Part shown: piece after piece, positions 1-8,255 of the stretch | How the letters are laid out: every line of letters starts with the position of its first letter | Position numbering within the stretch: the stretch's first letter is position 1 | From: Parageobacillus sp. KH3-4 | GTDB taxonomy: Bacteria; Bacillota; Bacilli; Bacillales; Anoxybacillaceae | Direction of reading: 5' to 3' | DNA length: 64,000 nt | Assembly (NCBI RefSeq): GCF_022846435.1 | Contig: NZ_AP025627.1 | Span: forward strand, 1,026,001 to 1,090,000 | Position numbers and translations under genes: made by a program | The notes under the pieces: generated by a model | Database searches by the model: none | What the model was told of the DNA's origin: nothing | The model's input: only the letters and a program-made list of their open reading frames with translations

Positions 1-61
1 TCACATTTATCATATAATTAATAGCAAAGATTGAAAAGAGAAAATGGTATGACTGGAAAAT

Positions 62-112
62 AAAAAAAGGCTGCCCAATCCGCCGTCGTTGTTTTTTGGA
101 AAGGACAGCCTT
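62..112 (-). terminator. Rho-independent terminator of pssA
   Basis: Read on the minus strand, AAGGCTGTCC pairs with GGGCAGCCTT across a loop of about 30 bases and is followed at once by a run of seven T. It lies just past the pssA stop codon. Bases 1-61, to its left, show nothing I can call. Confidence 0.75.
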
Positions 113-120
113 CCTATGTT

Positions 121-660
121 TTATATTTTTTTCAATTTAAATGTTCCGACCATTAAAAACGACAACGTGATCATAAGGAAAATAAAAAATTGCGGGGGAA
201 AATAATGGATCGTTAAATAGCTTAACGTTAGTAGTACTCCTGCAGCTGTAATTGGCAGCCCAGAAAAATAGCCGTTGTTTTCTGTAATATTAAAGCGGGC
301 AAGGCGAAACGCTCCGCAGCCAATGTACAAAATCGTAAAAAACGCGCCTGGCGCGCCAAATTCATACAATATGCTTTGATACATTAATAGAGCGGGAGCT
401 ACCCCAAATGAGATAATATCGCTCATCGAGTCCAATTGCTTTCCGAGTTCCGACTCAATATTTAGCTTTCGGGCAACAGCCCCGTCGAAGCGATCGACTA
501 AAGCTGCTAAAAAAATAAGAAGCAAGCTGACATGAAGCTGCTCTTTTAACGTCGTTAAGACAGAAAAACCGCCTAGCGATAAATTTGTCAATGTTAAAAT
601 GTTTGCTGTGTTTGCCTTTAATTTTTTTAGCGTGTAATCTAAATAATCCGATAAAAACAT
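121..660 (-). CDS. pssA: CDP-diacylglycerol--serine O-phosphatidyltransferase
   Basis: Makes phosphatidylserine from CDP-diacylglycerol and L-serine in the cytoplasmic membrane, the first step towards phosphatidylethanolamine. The CDP-alcohol phosphatidyltransferase signature (DG-x2-AR-x8-G-x3-D-x3-D) is complete, running from DRFDGAVARK to GKQLDSMSDI at about residues 57-80. Several hydrophobic helices follow, as expected for this small membrane enzyme. The frame is open from a GTG at 672, but that codon overlaps the AAGGAG of the ribosome binding site, so the ATG at 660 (179 residues) is preferred. The gene is divergent from psd, whose product uses phosphatidylserine as substrate; about 130 bases separate them. 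Confidence 0.9.
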   Translation of the reverse strand: MFLSDYLDYTLKKLKANTANILTLTNLSLGGFSVLTTLKEQLHVSLLLIFLAALVDRFDGAVARKLNIESELGKQLDSMSDIISFGVAPALLMYQSILYEFGAPGAFFTILYIGCGAFRLARFNITENNGYFSGLPITAAGVLLTLSYLTIHYFPPQFFIFLMITLSFLMVGTFKLKKI

Positions 661-788
661 TCTTCTCCACACTCCTTTTTACCGTGAAAAACAAAGAAGG
701 CAAAATCTACTACAATAATTATACTCATTTTATTTATAATATGAAAAGTAGTAAAAAACATGATCGCCATAAACTGGAGGGAACATAT

Positions 789-1568
789 TTGTTAAAATGG
801 CTGTACCGTCTTATGATTGAACTGACGAATCATTCTCTTTCATCAAAAATAATTGCCGTTTTTGCGAAATCCCGCTTAAGCGCGTTGCTTATTCCATCGT
901 ATGCAAAAATTTATGGTATTAATCAAGAAGAGATGGAGAAAAACTTAAAAAATTATAAAACGCTGCAACAGTTGTTTATTCGCAAGCTAAAAGAAGGAGC
1001 AAGGCCGATTGATCAAACGCAGAACAGCATTATTAGCCCTGTTGACGGGATTATTGAAGACATTGGCGTGATCCGCGAAAACAGCGAAATCGTCGTGAAG
1101 GGCAAGACGTATTCGATTGCGGAGATGCTCGGAAGCGCCGAGGATGCAAAGAAATATTTGAACGGATTATTCGTTATTTTGTATTTAAGTCCAAGCCATT
1201 ATCACCGCATCCATAGCCCAATATCTGGAGTCGTGCAAAAGCAATGGACGCTTGGAAAAAAATCGTATCCTGTCAACCGCCTTGGCTTGAAATACGGGAA
1301 ACGTCCGTTATCGAAAAACTACCGCACGATTACAGAAGTGGTTGCAAACGGGAAGCATATCGCGATTGTGAAAATCGGAGCGATGTTTGTCAACAGCATT
1401 GAGCTTACCCATGCGAGCAAGCAGCTTGTTAAAGGACAAGAAATTGCTTACTTTTCCTTTGGCTCTACCGTCGTTTTATTGTTTGAAAAGAACAGCATTG
1501 AAATTGATGAGCGAATCGTTGCACCGATGGGAGTGAAGGTGGGAGAGCGAATTGGCTATTTAAAATAA
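789..1568 (+). CDS. psd: Phosphatidylserine decarboxylase proenzyme
   Basis: Converts phosphatidylserine to phosphatidylethanolamine at the membrane. The proenzyme cleaves itself at a conserved G-S-T motif; here FGST is at about residue 226, and the serine becomes the pyruvoyl cofactor of the alpha chain. Histidines in the YLSPSHYHRIHSP segment fit the family. The frame stays open far upstream, but the TTG at 789 is eight bases after a GGAGG and gives 259 residues, close to the usual length. The 3' end nearly meets the oppositely oriented sda gene. Confidence 0.93.
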   Translation: MLKWLYRLMIELTNHSLSSKIIAVFAKSRLSALLIPSYAKIYGINQEEMEKNLKNYKTLQQLFIRKLKEGARPIDQTQNSIISPVDGIIEDIGVIRENSEIVVKGKTYSIAEMLGSAEDAKKYLNGLFVILYLSPSHYHRIHSPISGVVQKQWTLGKKSYPVNRLGLKYGKRPLSKNYRTITEVVANGKHIAIVKIGAMFVNSIELTHASKQLVKGQEIAYFSFGSTVVLLFEKNSIEIDERIVAPMGVKVGERIGYLK

Positions 1569-1584
1569 AAAAAGCCCTAAGGCC
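1566..1584 (-). terminator. Short terminator-like hairpin after sda
   Basis: On the minus strand GCCTTAGGGC forms a stem of only three or four base pairs, followed by seven T. It sits between the convergent psd and sda ends. The stem is short, so the call is tentative. Confidence 0.35.
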
Positions 1585-1587
1585 AAA

Positions 1588-1728
1588 TTATGAGGAAAGC
1601 TTAATTTTATGCCCTAATGCACGGCGGTGAATCTCTCGTTCGATTAACTCAATGAATTCGGGGCTTAATTTCAATTCTTTTGCCTTGTAATACGATTCGA
1701 TCAATAATTCATCAGATAGATACTTCAT
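1588..1728 (-). CDS. sda: Sporulation histidine kinase inhibitor Sda
   Basis: Small checkpoint protein (46 residues) that, in B. subtilis, binds the sporulation kinases KinA and KinB and stops phosphorelay activation when replication is disturbed. The sequence begins [16 protein letters not shown] and keeps the family's two amphipathic helices, with [15 protein letters not shown] in the second. The start is the ATG at 1728, preceded by GGAGG on the minus strand; the upstream ATG at 1770 has no such site. The DnaA boxes upstream (1832-1932) fit the known DnaA control of sda. Confidence 0.93.
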   Translation of the reverse strand: MKYLSDELLIESYYKAKELKLSPEFIELIEREIHRRALGHKIKLSS

Positions 1729-1831
1729 GCTGAAAACCTCCCTCAGCAATGGAATAGAATTTGCAATCAATACATATAATGGTAAGTTACTTTAACTGTA
1801 CCATGATTTGTGATATAGAACAACCGTTCTG

Positions 1832-1932
1832 TTATCCACAGCTACTAGTGGATAACATGTGGAAAAAATGTTTATAAGATTGTAGAATTATGATTGCATG
1901 CTTGTGAATAATGTGGGTAAAACTTATCCACA
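1832..1932. promoter_or_regulatory. DnaA box cluster upstream of sda and yqeG
   Basis: Three perfect DnaA boxes (TTATNCACA) are present: TTATCCACA at 1832-1840 and 1924-1932 on the plus strand, and TTATTCACA at 1903-1911 on the minus strand. Three near matches on the minus strand lie at 1847-1855 (TTATCCACT), 1858-1866 (TTTTCCACA) and 1912-1920 (TTACCCACA). This is the main content of the 334-base gap between sda and yqeG. In B. subtilis DnaA acts on the sda promoter through such boxes, so the role here is inferred by position. Confidence 0.8.
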
Positions 1933-2062
1933 ATTTTGCAGATAACGGTTTTTGTCGAAAAAATTTTATATCAAAGTTTGTTTTGAAAGACTGGCGAAAA
2001 TTATGTATGATGGTTAAAGGCAAGAAAAGGACGCGGAGACAGTGCGCGAAAAAGGTAAGGTG

Positions 2063-2584
2063 ATGAATGTGCTCCATTATTTTTTGCCAAGTCAATTTGC
2101 TAAACGTGTACTGGACATTACTCCTAGCTCGCTAAAAGAAAAGGGAATTAAAGGGGTTATTACTGATTTAGATAATACGCTTGTCGAGTGGGATCGCTCA
2201 AACGCCACTCCGGAACTAATCGAGTGGCTTGAGAATATGAAACAAGAGGGCATTAAGGTAATGATCGTGTCTAATAATAATAAAAAACGAGTGCAATCTT
2301 TTGCGGAACCGCTCGGCATTCCGTTTATTTTTGAAGCACGAAAGCCGTTAACAAGCGCTTTTCAAAAGGCGTTGTCGATGATGCAATTGAGTAAAGACGA
2401 AGTGGTTGTCATTGGTGATCAATTGTTGACAGATGTGTTTGGAGGAAATCGGATGGGCTTAAATACCATTTTGGTTGTTCCGGTTGCACAGACGGATGGG
2501 CTTTGGACCCGTTTGAATCGAAAGATGGAACGGAAAATTTTAAAGATGATGCGGAAAAAAGGAATGCTTTATTGGGAGGAATGA
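2063..2584 (+). CDS. yqeG: HAD-superfamily IIIA phosphatase YqeG
   Basis: Haloacid dehalogenase-type hydrolase of the YqeG family; its physiological substrate is not established. Motif I is DLDNTLVEW (about residues 35-43), motif II is IVSNN, and the late acidic motif is VIGDQLLTD. The ATG at 2063 gives 173 residues, like the B. subtilis protein. A GTG at 2042 in the same frame, with AAAGGA about ten bases upstream, is a possible alternative start. It leads an operon running to yqeM, and its stop overlaps the yqeH translation initiation region. Confidence 0.88.
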   Translation: MNVLHYFLPSQFAKRVLDITPSSLKEKGIKGVITDLDNTLVEWDRSNATPELIEWLENMKQEGIKVMIVSNNNKKRVQSFAEPLGIPFIFEARKPLTSAFQKALSMMQLSKDEVVVIGDQLLTDVFGGNRMGLNTILVVPVAQTDGLWTRLNRKMERKILKMMRKKGMLYWEE

Positions 2585-2586
2585 TA

Positions 2587-3690
2587 GTGGAACAACAAAT
2601 TCGTTGCATTGGCTGCGGAGCGATCATTCAATCGGAAGATGAAACAAAACCCGGCTATGCGCCAAAAAGCGTTTTAGAAAAAGAAGAAGTCATTTGCCAA
2701 CGCTGTTTCCGCTTAAAGCACTATAATGAAGTGCAGGATGTAGAACTGACAGATGATGACTTTTTAAAAATTTTACACAGCATTGGCCAGTCGGAAGCGC
2801 TTGTCGTAAAAATCGTCGATATTTTTGACTTCAATGGAAGCTGGCTTCCGGGGTTGCATCGGTTTGTTGCGAACAACCCGATTTTGCTTGTTGGAAATAA
2901 AGTGGATCTGCTCCCGAAATCAGTAAAATACCCAAAACTCATCCATTGGATGGTACAATCGGCAAACGATCTCGGCCTAAAGCCGGTTGACATATGTTTA
3001 GTGAGCGCTGTCAAAGGAATCGGAATAGCGAAAGTAATGGAGGCGATCGAAAAGCATCGGCTTGGAAAAAACGTCTATGTCGTTGGTTGTACGAATGTCG
3101 GAAAATCAACATTTATTAATCGCATTATTCAAGAAACGACGGGGAAAGGAAATGTGATTACAACATCCTATTTTCCGGGAACGACGCTAGACATCATCGA
3201 AATCCCGTTAGATGACGGAGCGGCGCTTTACGATACGCCGGGAATTATTAATCGTCATCAAATGGCGCATTTTGTCGATAAAAAAGATTTAAAAGTCATC
3301 ACGCCAAAGCGGGAAATCCATCCAAAAGTATATCAGCTGAATGAACGGCAGACGTTGTTTTTCGGAGGACTCGCCCGGCTTGATTATATAAAAGGAGGGC
3401 GGCGGTCTTTTGTATGTTATTTCTCCAATGAACTGCCGATTCATCGAACAAAGCTGGAAAAGGCCGATGCGTTATACGCCAAGCAACTTGGCGAACTTCT
3501 GTCGCCACCAAGCAAACATTATATAGATCAATTCCCACCATTGGTGGCGCATACGTTTACCATAAAAGAGAGAAAAACAGATATTGTGTTTTCCGGCCTT
3601 GGTTGGGTAACATGCAACGAGCCGGGAGCGCAAGTCATTGCGTATGCGCCAAAAGGAGTTGACATTTTAATCCGAAAATCGTTGATCTAG
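2587..3690 (+). CDS. yqeH: Ribosome biogenesis GTPase YqeH
   Basis: Circularly permuted GTPase needed for 30S subunit assembly. The G motifs occur in permuted order: NKVD (G4) and SAVKG (G5) come before the P-loop GCTNVGKST (G1) and the DTPG (G3). An N-terminal zinc finger is visible as CIGCG and CQRC. The GTG at 2587 is seven bases after GGGAGG and gives 367 residues beginning MEQQIRCIGCG, matching the family start; an ATG at 2581 abuts that site and is less likely. The next gene is aroE, 43 bases downstream. Confidence 0.92.
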   Translation: MEQQIRCIGCGAIIQSEDETKPGYAPKSVLEKEEVICQRCFRLKHYNEVQDVELTDDDFLKILHSIGQSEALVVKIVDIFDFNGSWLPGLHRFVANNPILLVGNKVDLLPKSVKYPKLIHWMVQSANDLGLKPVDICLVSAVKGIGIAKVMEAIEKHRLGKNVYVVGCTNVGKSTFINRIIQETTGKGNVITTSYFPGTTLDIIEIPLDDGAALYDTPGIINRHQMAHFVDKKDLKVITPKREIHPKVYQLNERQTLFFGGLARLDYIKGGRRSFVCYFSNELPIHRTKLEKADALYAKQLGELLSPPSKHYIDQFPPLVAHTFTIKERKTDIVFSGLGWVTCNEPGAQVIAYAPKGVDILIRKSLI

Positions 3691-3733
3691 TTTTCGGTTT
3701 GTATGTGTAAATGATACGGGGGAGAAGAGAACA

Positions 3734-4567
3734 ATGGAAAAGTTATACGCGTTATTTGGTTGTCCAGTTCATCATTCGTTATCGCCGCTAATGCATAATG
3801 ATGCGTTTCAGAATATGAACATTGCCGCTCGCTACCACGCATTTCATGTGGAACCGAAGCATTTAAAGGATGCAATCAGCGGGGTGAAGGCGCTTGGTAT
3901 TTCGGGATTAAATGTGACGATTCCCCATAAAACGGCGGTAATCCCGTTGCTTGATGACGTCGACACAGCAGCGCGGCGCATTGGAGCTGTCAATACGATC
4001 GTAAATGAAAATGGGCGGTTGATCGGCTATAATACAGATGGCCCTGGATATGTTCGGGCGCTGGAGGAAGAAGTAAACATCGATATAAAGGAAAAACGCA
4101 TTTTAATGATTGGAGCGGGGGGAGCGGCAAGAGGAATTTATTTTTCCCTTGTCGATAGAGGCGTCAAACAAATCGATATTTGTAACCGAACGGTATCAAA
4201 AGCAAAACAGCTTATTGATGAATGCGATGCCGCTGTTTCCTCGACCGCTTACTCGCTAAATGAGGCGGAAGAACGTTTAGGAGATTATGATATTCTCATT
4301 AATACGACGTCTGTCGGGATGTATCCTCACATGGAGGAAATGCCGATTTCCCTTGCGAATATGAAAGAAGGAACGGTCGTGTCCGATATTATCTACAACC
4401 CATTAGAAACGAAATGGTTAAAAGAAGCCCGGAAAAGAAATGCGATTGTTCAAAATGGAGTCGGCATGTTTGTATATCAAGGAGCGTTAGCGTTCGAAAA
4501 ATGGACAGGGGTGTTTCCGGACGTCGAACGTATGAAAAAAATAGTGATCGAACAGCTTAGGAGGTAA
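3734..4567 (+). CDS. aroE: Shikimate dehydrogenase (NADP+)
   Basis: Reduces 3-dehydroshikimate to shikimate in the chorismate pathway. The N-terminal substrate domain shows HSLSPLMHN and GLNVTIPHKT, whose lysine is the catalytic residue of the family. The C-terminal Rossmann domain contains GAGGAARGI for NADP binding, followed by NRTVSKA. At 277 residues it has the normal length. A purine-rich GGGGGAG precedes the ATG. Its place among ribosome and NAD genes is conserved in Bacillus. Confidence 0.95.
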   Translation: MEKLYALFGCPVHHSLSPLMHNDAFQNMNIAARYHAFHVEPKHLKDAISGVKALGISGLNVTIPHKTAVIPLLDDVDTAARRIGAVNTIVNENGRLIGYNTDGPGYVRALEEEVNIDIKEKRILMIGAGGAARGIYFSLVDRGVKQIDICNRTVSKAKQLIDECDAAVSSTAYSLNEAEERLGDYDILINTTSVGMYPHMEEMPISLANMKEGTVVSDIIYNPLETKWLKEARKRNAIVQNGVGMFVYQGALAFEKWTGVFPDVERMKKIVIEQLRR

Positions 4568-4570
4568 CAT

Positions 4571-4864
4571 ATGTTAACGGGAAAACAAAAACGCTTTTTG
4601 CGGGCGAAAGCTCATCATTTGAAGCCGATTTTCCAAGTGGGAAAAGGTGGAGTAGGCGAAAATATGATTAAGCAAATTGCCGACGCGCTTGAAGCGCGCG
4701 AGCTTATTAAAGTGAGCGTGCTGCAAAACTGCGAGGAAGACCGCCATGTCGTCGCCGAGCAGCTTGCACGGGGCGCGGGCGCGGAACTTGTACAAGTAAT
4801 TGGGAATACGATTGTATTGTATAAGGAGTCAAAGGAAAACAAGCAAATTATATTGCCGCGCTAA
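4571..4864 (+). CDS. yhbY: Ribosome assembly RNA-binding protein YhbY (CRM domain)
   Basis: Single CRM-domain protein of 97 residues that associates with pre-50S ribosomal particles in other bacteria. The signature [10 protein letters not shown], the loop expected to touch RNA, is at about residues 25-34, after the basic [15 protein letters not shown] stretch. The gene starts three bases after the aroE stop, behind a good GGAGG. It corresponds to yqeI of B. subtilis. Confidence 0.92.
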   Translation: MLTGKQKRFLRAKAHHLKPIFQVGKGGVGENMIKQIADALEARELIKVSVLQNCEEDRHVVAEQLARGAGAELVQVIGNTIVLYKESKENKQIILPR

Positions 4865-4902
4865 ACGGCAAAGTTGCGCATACGCATGGCGGAGGGAAGT
4901 AT

Positions 4903-5493
4903 ATGAAAAAAATTGGGATTTTTGGAGGGACGTTTGATCCGCCGCATTACGGGCATTTATTAATGGCTAACGAAGTGCTTCATGCGTTGCGGTTGTCGGA
5001 AATTTGGTTTATGCCGAATCGCATCCCTCCACATAAACAACATGAACAAGTGACGAAAAGCGAAGATCGCTTGCGTATGCTTGAACTAGCGATCGCTGAT
5101 CATCCGCGGTTTCATATTGAAACGATTGAATTAGAAAGAGAAGGACCATCATATACGTATGATACGATGTGTCAGCTGCTTTCGATGCACCCAGATGATG
5201 AGTTTTATTTTATTATCGGTGCAGACATGGTGGAATATTTGCCGCACTGGTATAAAATTGCTGAACTGGTTCAGTTAGTGACATTTGTCGGTGTCAAGCG
5301 TCCGGGATTTTCCACTAAAACGTCTTATCCGATTATCGAAGTGGAAGTTCCGCAGTTTGCGGTATCTTCTTCAATGATTCGCGATCGGGTCAGAAGAGGA
5401 CAAACGATTCGGTATTTAGTGCCAGAATGCGTAAGACTTTATATAGAGGAGAAGAAACTATATGGAACGACAAGAAGCGTTAACTATCGTTAA
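4903..5493 (+). CDS. nadD: Nicotinate-nucleotide adenylyltransferase
   Basis: Joins nicotinate mononucleotide to ATP, forming nicotinate adenine dinucleotide in NAD synthesis. The nucleotidyltransferase motifs are [11 protein letters not shown] near the N terminus and [12 protein letters not shown] near the C terminus. A GGAGG precedes the ATG. The 196-residue protein runs past the start of yqeK, so the last ten codons overlap that gene in another frame; B. subtilis NadD is slightly shorter. Confidence 0.95.
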   Translation: MKKIGIFGGTFDPPHYGHLLMANEVLHALRLSEIWFMPNRIPPHKQHEQVTKSEDRLRMLELAIADHPRFHIETIELEREGPSYTYDTMCQLLSMHPDDEFYFIIGADMVEYLPHWYKIAELVQLVTFVGVKRPGFSTKTSYPIIEVEVPQFAVSSSMIRDRVRRGQTIRYLVPECVRLYIEEKKLYGTTRSVNYR

Positions 5494-6040
5494 AAAACAA
5501 TTGACAGAACACCGCTATCAACATACAATTGGCGTCATGGAGACAGCAATCAAGCTTGCCAAGCAGTATGGAGCAGATGTAAAAAAAGCGGAATTGGCAG
5601 CTATTTTTCACGACTATGCGAAGTATCGCCCGAAAGAGGAAATGAAACAAATCATTTTGGAGCAAAATATGCCAAACGATTTGCTTTCTTACAATGCTGA
5701 ATTATGGCATGCTCCAGTGGGGGCTTATTTAGTAAAGACGGAAGTCGGGATTGAAGATGAAGACATACTAAACGCGATTCGTTATCATACGTCAGGACGC
5801 GCAAATATGACATTATTGGAAAAAGTGATTTATCTTGCCGATTATATTGAACCTGGACGCATATTCCCGGGAGTAGATGAAGTTCGCGATCTTGCAAAAC
5901 ACGATCTTAATCGGGCGCTAACGAAAGCGTTGCAAAATACGATTCAATTTTTGCTGAAAAAAGACCAACCGATTTATCCAGATACGATTCACACGTATAA
6001 TTCATTAATTATGGAAATAAAGGGGGAATCTCAAGAATGA
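5462..6040 (+). CDS. yqeK: HD-domain bis(5'-nucleosyl)-tetraphosphatase (symmetrical) YqeK
   Basis: HD-superfamily metal hydrolase. Family members split diadenosine tetraphosphate into two ADP. The metal ligands appear as YQHTIGVM (first histidine), FHDYAK (HD pair), WHAPVGAYL and later [10 protein letters not shown]. The ATG at 5462, just after AGAGGAGAAGAA, overlaps the end of nadD by 32 bases, which suggests coupled translation. The stop overlaps the rsfS start in an ATGA arrangement. Confidence 0.9.
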   Translation: MERQEALTIVKKQLTEHRYQHTIGVMETAIKLAKQYGADVKKAELAAIFHDYAKYRPKEEMKQIILEQNMPNDLLSYNAELWHAPVGAYLVKTEVGIEDEDILNAIRYHTSGRANMTLLEKVIYLADYIEPGRIFPGVDEVRDLAKHDLNRALTKALQNTIQFLLKKDQPIYPDTIHTYNSLIMEIKGESQE

Positions 6041-6393
6041 CGGAACAGGAGATATTGCGATTGATCGTGCGGGCAGCCGATGATAAAAAGGCGGAAAATA
6101 TCGTTGTTTTGAACATGAAAGGCATCTCCCTTGTCGCCGATTATTTTGTTATTTGCCATGGCAATTCGGAAAAGCAAGTGCAGGCGATTGCTCGGGAAAT
6201 AAAAGAGAAAGCCGAGGAGCATCATATTTCTGTGAAACGGGTAGAAGGATTTCGTGAGGCAAAATGGGTTTTAGTCGATTTAGGCGATATTGTTGTTCAT
6301 GTTTTTGATAAAGAGGAACGCAGTTATTACAATTTAGAGCGTTTATGGGGAGATGCGCCGCTTGAAGATGTAGCGAGCGTGTTGCAGCAGTGA
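6037..6393 (+). CDS. rsfS: Ribosome silencing factor RsfS
   Basis: Binds ribosomal protein uL14 on the 50S subunit and blocks joining to 30S when nutrients are short. The family core appears as DYFVICHGNSEKQVQAIA and WVLVDLGDIVVHVF. At 118 residues it has the usual length. Its start codon overlaps the yqeK stop (ATGA) and its stop overlaps the yqeM start (GTGA), so three genes are likely translated in series. Confidence 0.94.
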   Translation: MTEQEILRLIVRAADDKKAENIVVLNMKGISLVADYFVICHGNSEKQVQAIAREIKEKAEEHHISVKRVEGFREAKWVLVDLGDIVVHVFDKEERSYYNLERLWGDAPLEDVASVLQQ

Positions 6394-7133
6394 CGTACGA
6401 GTCATTCGCATATTGGTACGATGCGTTAATGAATGAAGCGCCGTATGATAAATGGCAGTCGTTTGTGCAAAAGAAGCTTAAAAAATATGGGCGCAAAGAG
6501 GCGAAACGCATTCTTGATGTTGGATGCGGCACAGGAGAATTGGCGATTCGGCTGGCAAAAGAAGGATTTTTGGTCACAGGCATCGATTTGTCGGAAAATA
6601 TGCTTGCTATTGCACAGGCGAAAGCGGAAACGCAACATGTCGCGATTGAATTTTTTCAACAAAATATGGCGGAACTAGAAGGATTTTCATCATTTGATTG
6701 TGCCACGATTTTTTGCGATTCCCTCAACTATTTATTGGAAGAAAACGAAGTTCGGCAAACGTTTTTGCGCATTTATGAACTGTTAAGAGAAGATGGGCTG
6801 TTGTTGTTTGACGTTCATTCCACGTATAAAATAGACCATGTTTTTCAAGGTGCGGTATTTGCAAGTAATGACGAGAAAATTAGCTATATTTGGTCTTGCT
6901 ATCCGTTTTCATTGCCGCATAGCGTTGAGCATGAGTTAACGTTTTTCGTACGCGGCGACGGCGGAACATATGAACGGTATGACGAACTGCACCGGCAGCG
7001 CACATATGAAATCGCTCAATATAAACAATGGCTGACGGAAGCGGGATTTGCCGTACTGGAAATAACCGCAGATTTTACCGATGAAGCGCCAAGCGAAACG
7101 TCTGAGCGCATCTTTTTTGTCGCGAAAAAATGA
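6390..7133 (+). CDS. yqeM: Class I SAM-dependent methyltransferase YqeM
   Basis: Predicted methyltransferase with the S-adenosylmethionine binding motif ILDVGCGTGELAIRLA at about residues 40-55 and GIDLSENML as motif II. The substrate is unknown; a nearby ribosome factor might suggest rRNA or a ribosomal protein, but that is only context. It starts with GTG inside the rsfS stop and is the last gene of the yqeG operon. The length is 247 residues. Confidence 0.85.
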   Translation: MTYESFAYWYDALMNEAPYDKWQSFVQKKLKKYGRKEAKRILDVGCGTGELAIRLAKEGFLVTGIDLSENMLAIAQAKAETQHVAIEFFQQNMAELEGFSSFDCATIFCDSLNYLLEENEVRQTFLRIYELLREDGLLLFDVHSTYKIDHVFQGAVFASNDEKISYIWSCYPFSLPHSVEHELTFFVRGDGGTYERYDELHRQRTYEIAQYKQWLTEAGFAVLEITADFTDEAPSETSERIFFVAKK

Positions 7134-7195
7134 GCGATGTCCGTTTTTGCCGAAGAGCATGAAGCAGCAGCTCCTTCCGCTCTGAAAACGTTATG

Positions 7196-7246
7196 CTTTT
7201 CTGCCAAAGCCTGTTAAAGCGGGGCGAGCCGGCTTCGGCAGAAAAG
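7196..7246. repeat. Inverted repeat after yqeM
   Basis: CTTTTCTGCCAAAGCC (7196-7211) and GGCTTCGGCAGAAAAG (7231-7246) pair at 15 of 16 positions over a 19-base loop. No clean T run follows on either strand, although a weak T-rich stretch lies near 7290. It probably forms the end of the yqeG-yqeM transcript, in the 203-base gap between yqeM and comER. Confidence 0.55.
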
Positions 7247-7336
7247 CCGTTCTTGTTGTTTATCAATCTTAAAATCTTAAATTTGAGATAGCTTTTTTTG
7301 TTTTGTTCAGCAGGATTTTTTTCTTTTTTCACGAAT

Positions 7337-8158
7337 TTAACCATTGAATTGCTTTTTTACTTTTTCGATGTCATCTTTGAATTTCTCTTGTGTCTTGGCA
7401 AATACTTGTTCAAATACCCCTTCCATTTCCTTTTCAAGCACTGCAATCCCTTCCCCGGTAATACCGCCTTTCACACAAACTTTTTCTTGCAGCGCTGGAA
7501 GTGTGTAAAGATTGCTTTTCAACAATTCCCCCAATCCGATAATCATGTCATTGGTTAACGCCGTTGCTTGTTCTTTTGTGATCGCTGTTTTTTTCACGGC
7601 AGCCTCTATAAACCGCTGAAGCAAATAGCTGAAAAAAGCGGGGCCGCAGCTTGCGATGTCTGAAGCGATTCGCGTAATTTCATTATCAATATAGGAAGGA
7701 ACAGAAATGTGGCGAAACAGCTTTTCTATATAGGTTTGATAGTAGAGGGAACAGCGCTGCCCAAATGTGATTAGTGTGCTTCCAGAAAGCGCTCGGTTTG
7801 TAACGCTTGGGATAACACGCGCTACATGGCAAGGAACGGTTGCTTCCAGCTGCTGAACGCTAATAGGACTTGTAATCGATATGAGACAATGTTCCTTTGT
7901 CCACAAAGAAGCCAATTGCTGCAAAAGGGGGTGAATATCTAACGGTTTGACACATAAAAACACGATGATTGCTTTCTGCACCACTTCCTCTGCGCTAGAA
8001 GCAACGTAGACGTCTGGATGGTGACGCTGGATGTCTAACGCTTTTTCCAATGTGCGATTGGTAATAATAAGCTGGTCTTCTTTAACGGCACCGGATTCAA
8101 GAAACGCTTCAATTAAAATCCTTCCCATATTTCCTGTCCCGATCATTCCGATTTTCAT
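7337..8158 (-). CDS. comER: Late competence protein ComER (pyrroline-5-carboxylate reductase family)
   Basis: Related to pyrroline-5-carboxylate reductase: it has the N-terminal dinucleotide motif GMIGTGNMG and a C-terminal dimerisation domain containing SCGPAFFSYLLQ. In Bacillus it lies divergent from comEA, as here; it is not required for competence in B. subtilis and its reaction is unproven. The ATG at 8158 is preceded on the minus strand by GGAAGGGGGAAAAGC. About 97 bases separate it from comEA. Confidence 0.87.
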   Translation of the reverse strand: MKIGMIGTGNMGRILIEAFLESGAVKEDQLIITNRTLEKALDIQRHHPDVYVASSAEEVVQKAIIVFLCVKPLDIHPLLQQLASLWTKEHCLISITSPISVQQLEATVPCHVARVIPSVTNRALSGSTLITFGQRCSLYYQTYIEKLFRHISVPSYIDNEITRIASDIASCGPAFFSYLLQRFIEAAVKKTAITKEQATALTNDMIIGLGELLKSNLYTLPALQEKVCVKGGITGEGIAVLEKEMEGVFEQVFAKTQEKFKDDIEKVKKQFNG

Positions 8159-8255
8159 GCTTTTCCCCCTTCCTTGATACAGTAACCGATAGTTTCTTCA
8201 ACGATATGTATGAATGTTTTATTTGTTTTATGACTAATTTGAAAGGATGATGAAT

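Noticed and set aside
585-788. Upstream in-frame extension of psd from 585
   Set aside because: It overlaps the opposite pssA coding sequence, has no ribosome binding site and is not found in the protein family.
6149-6583. 144-codon minus-strand frame across rsfS and yqeM
   Set aside because: Antisense to two well-conserved overlapping genes; no start signal.
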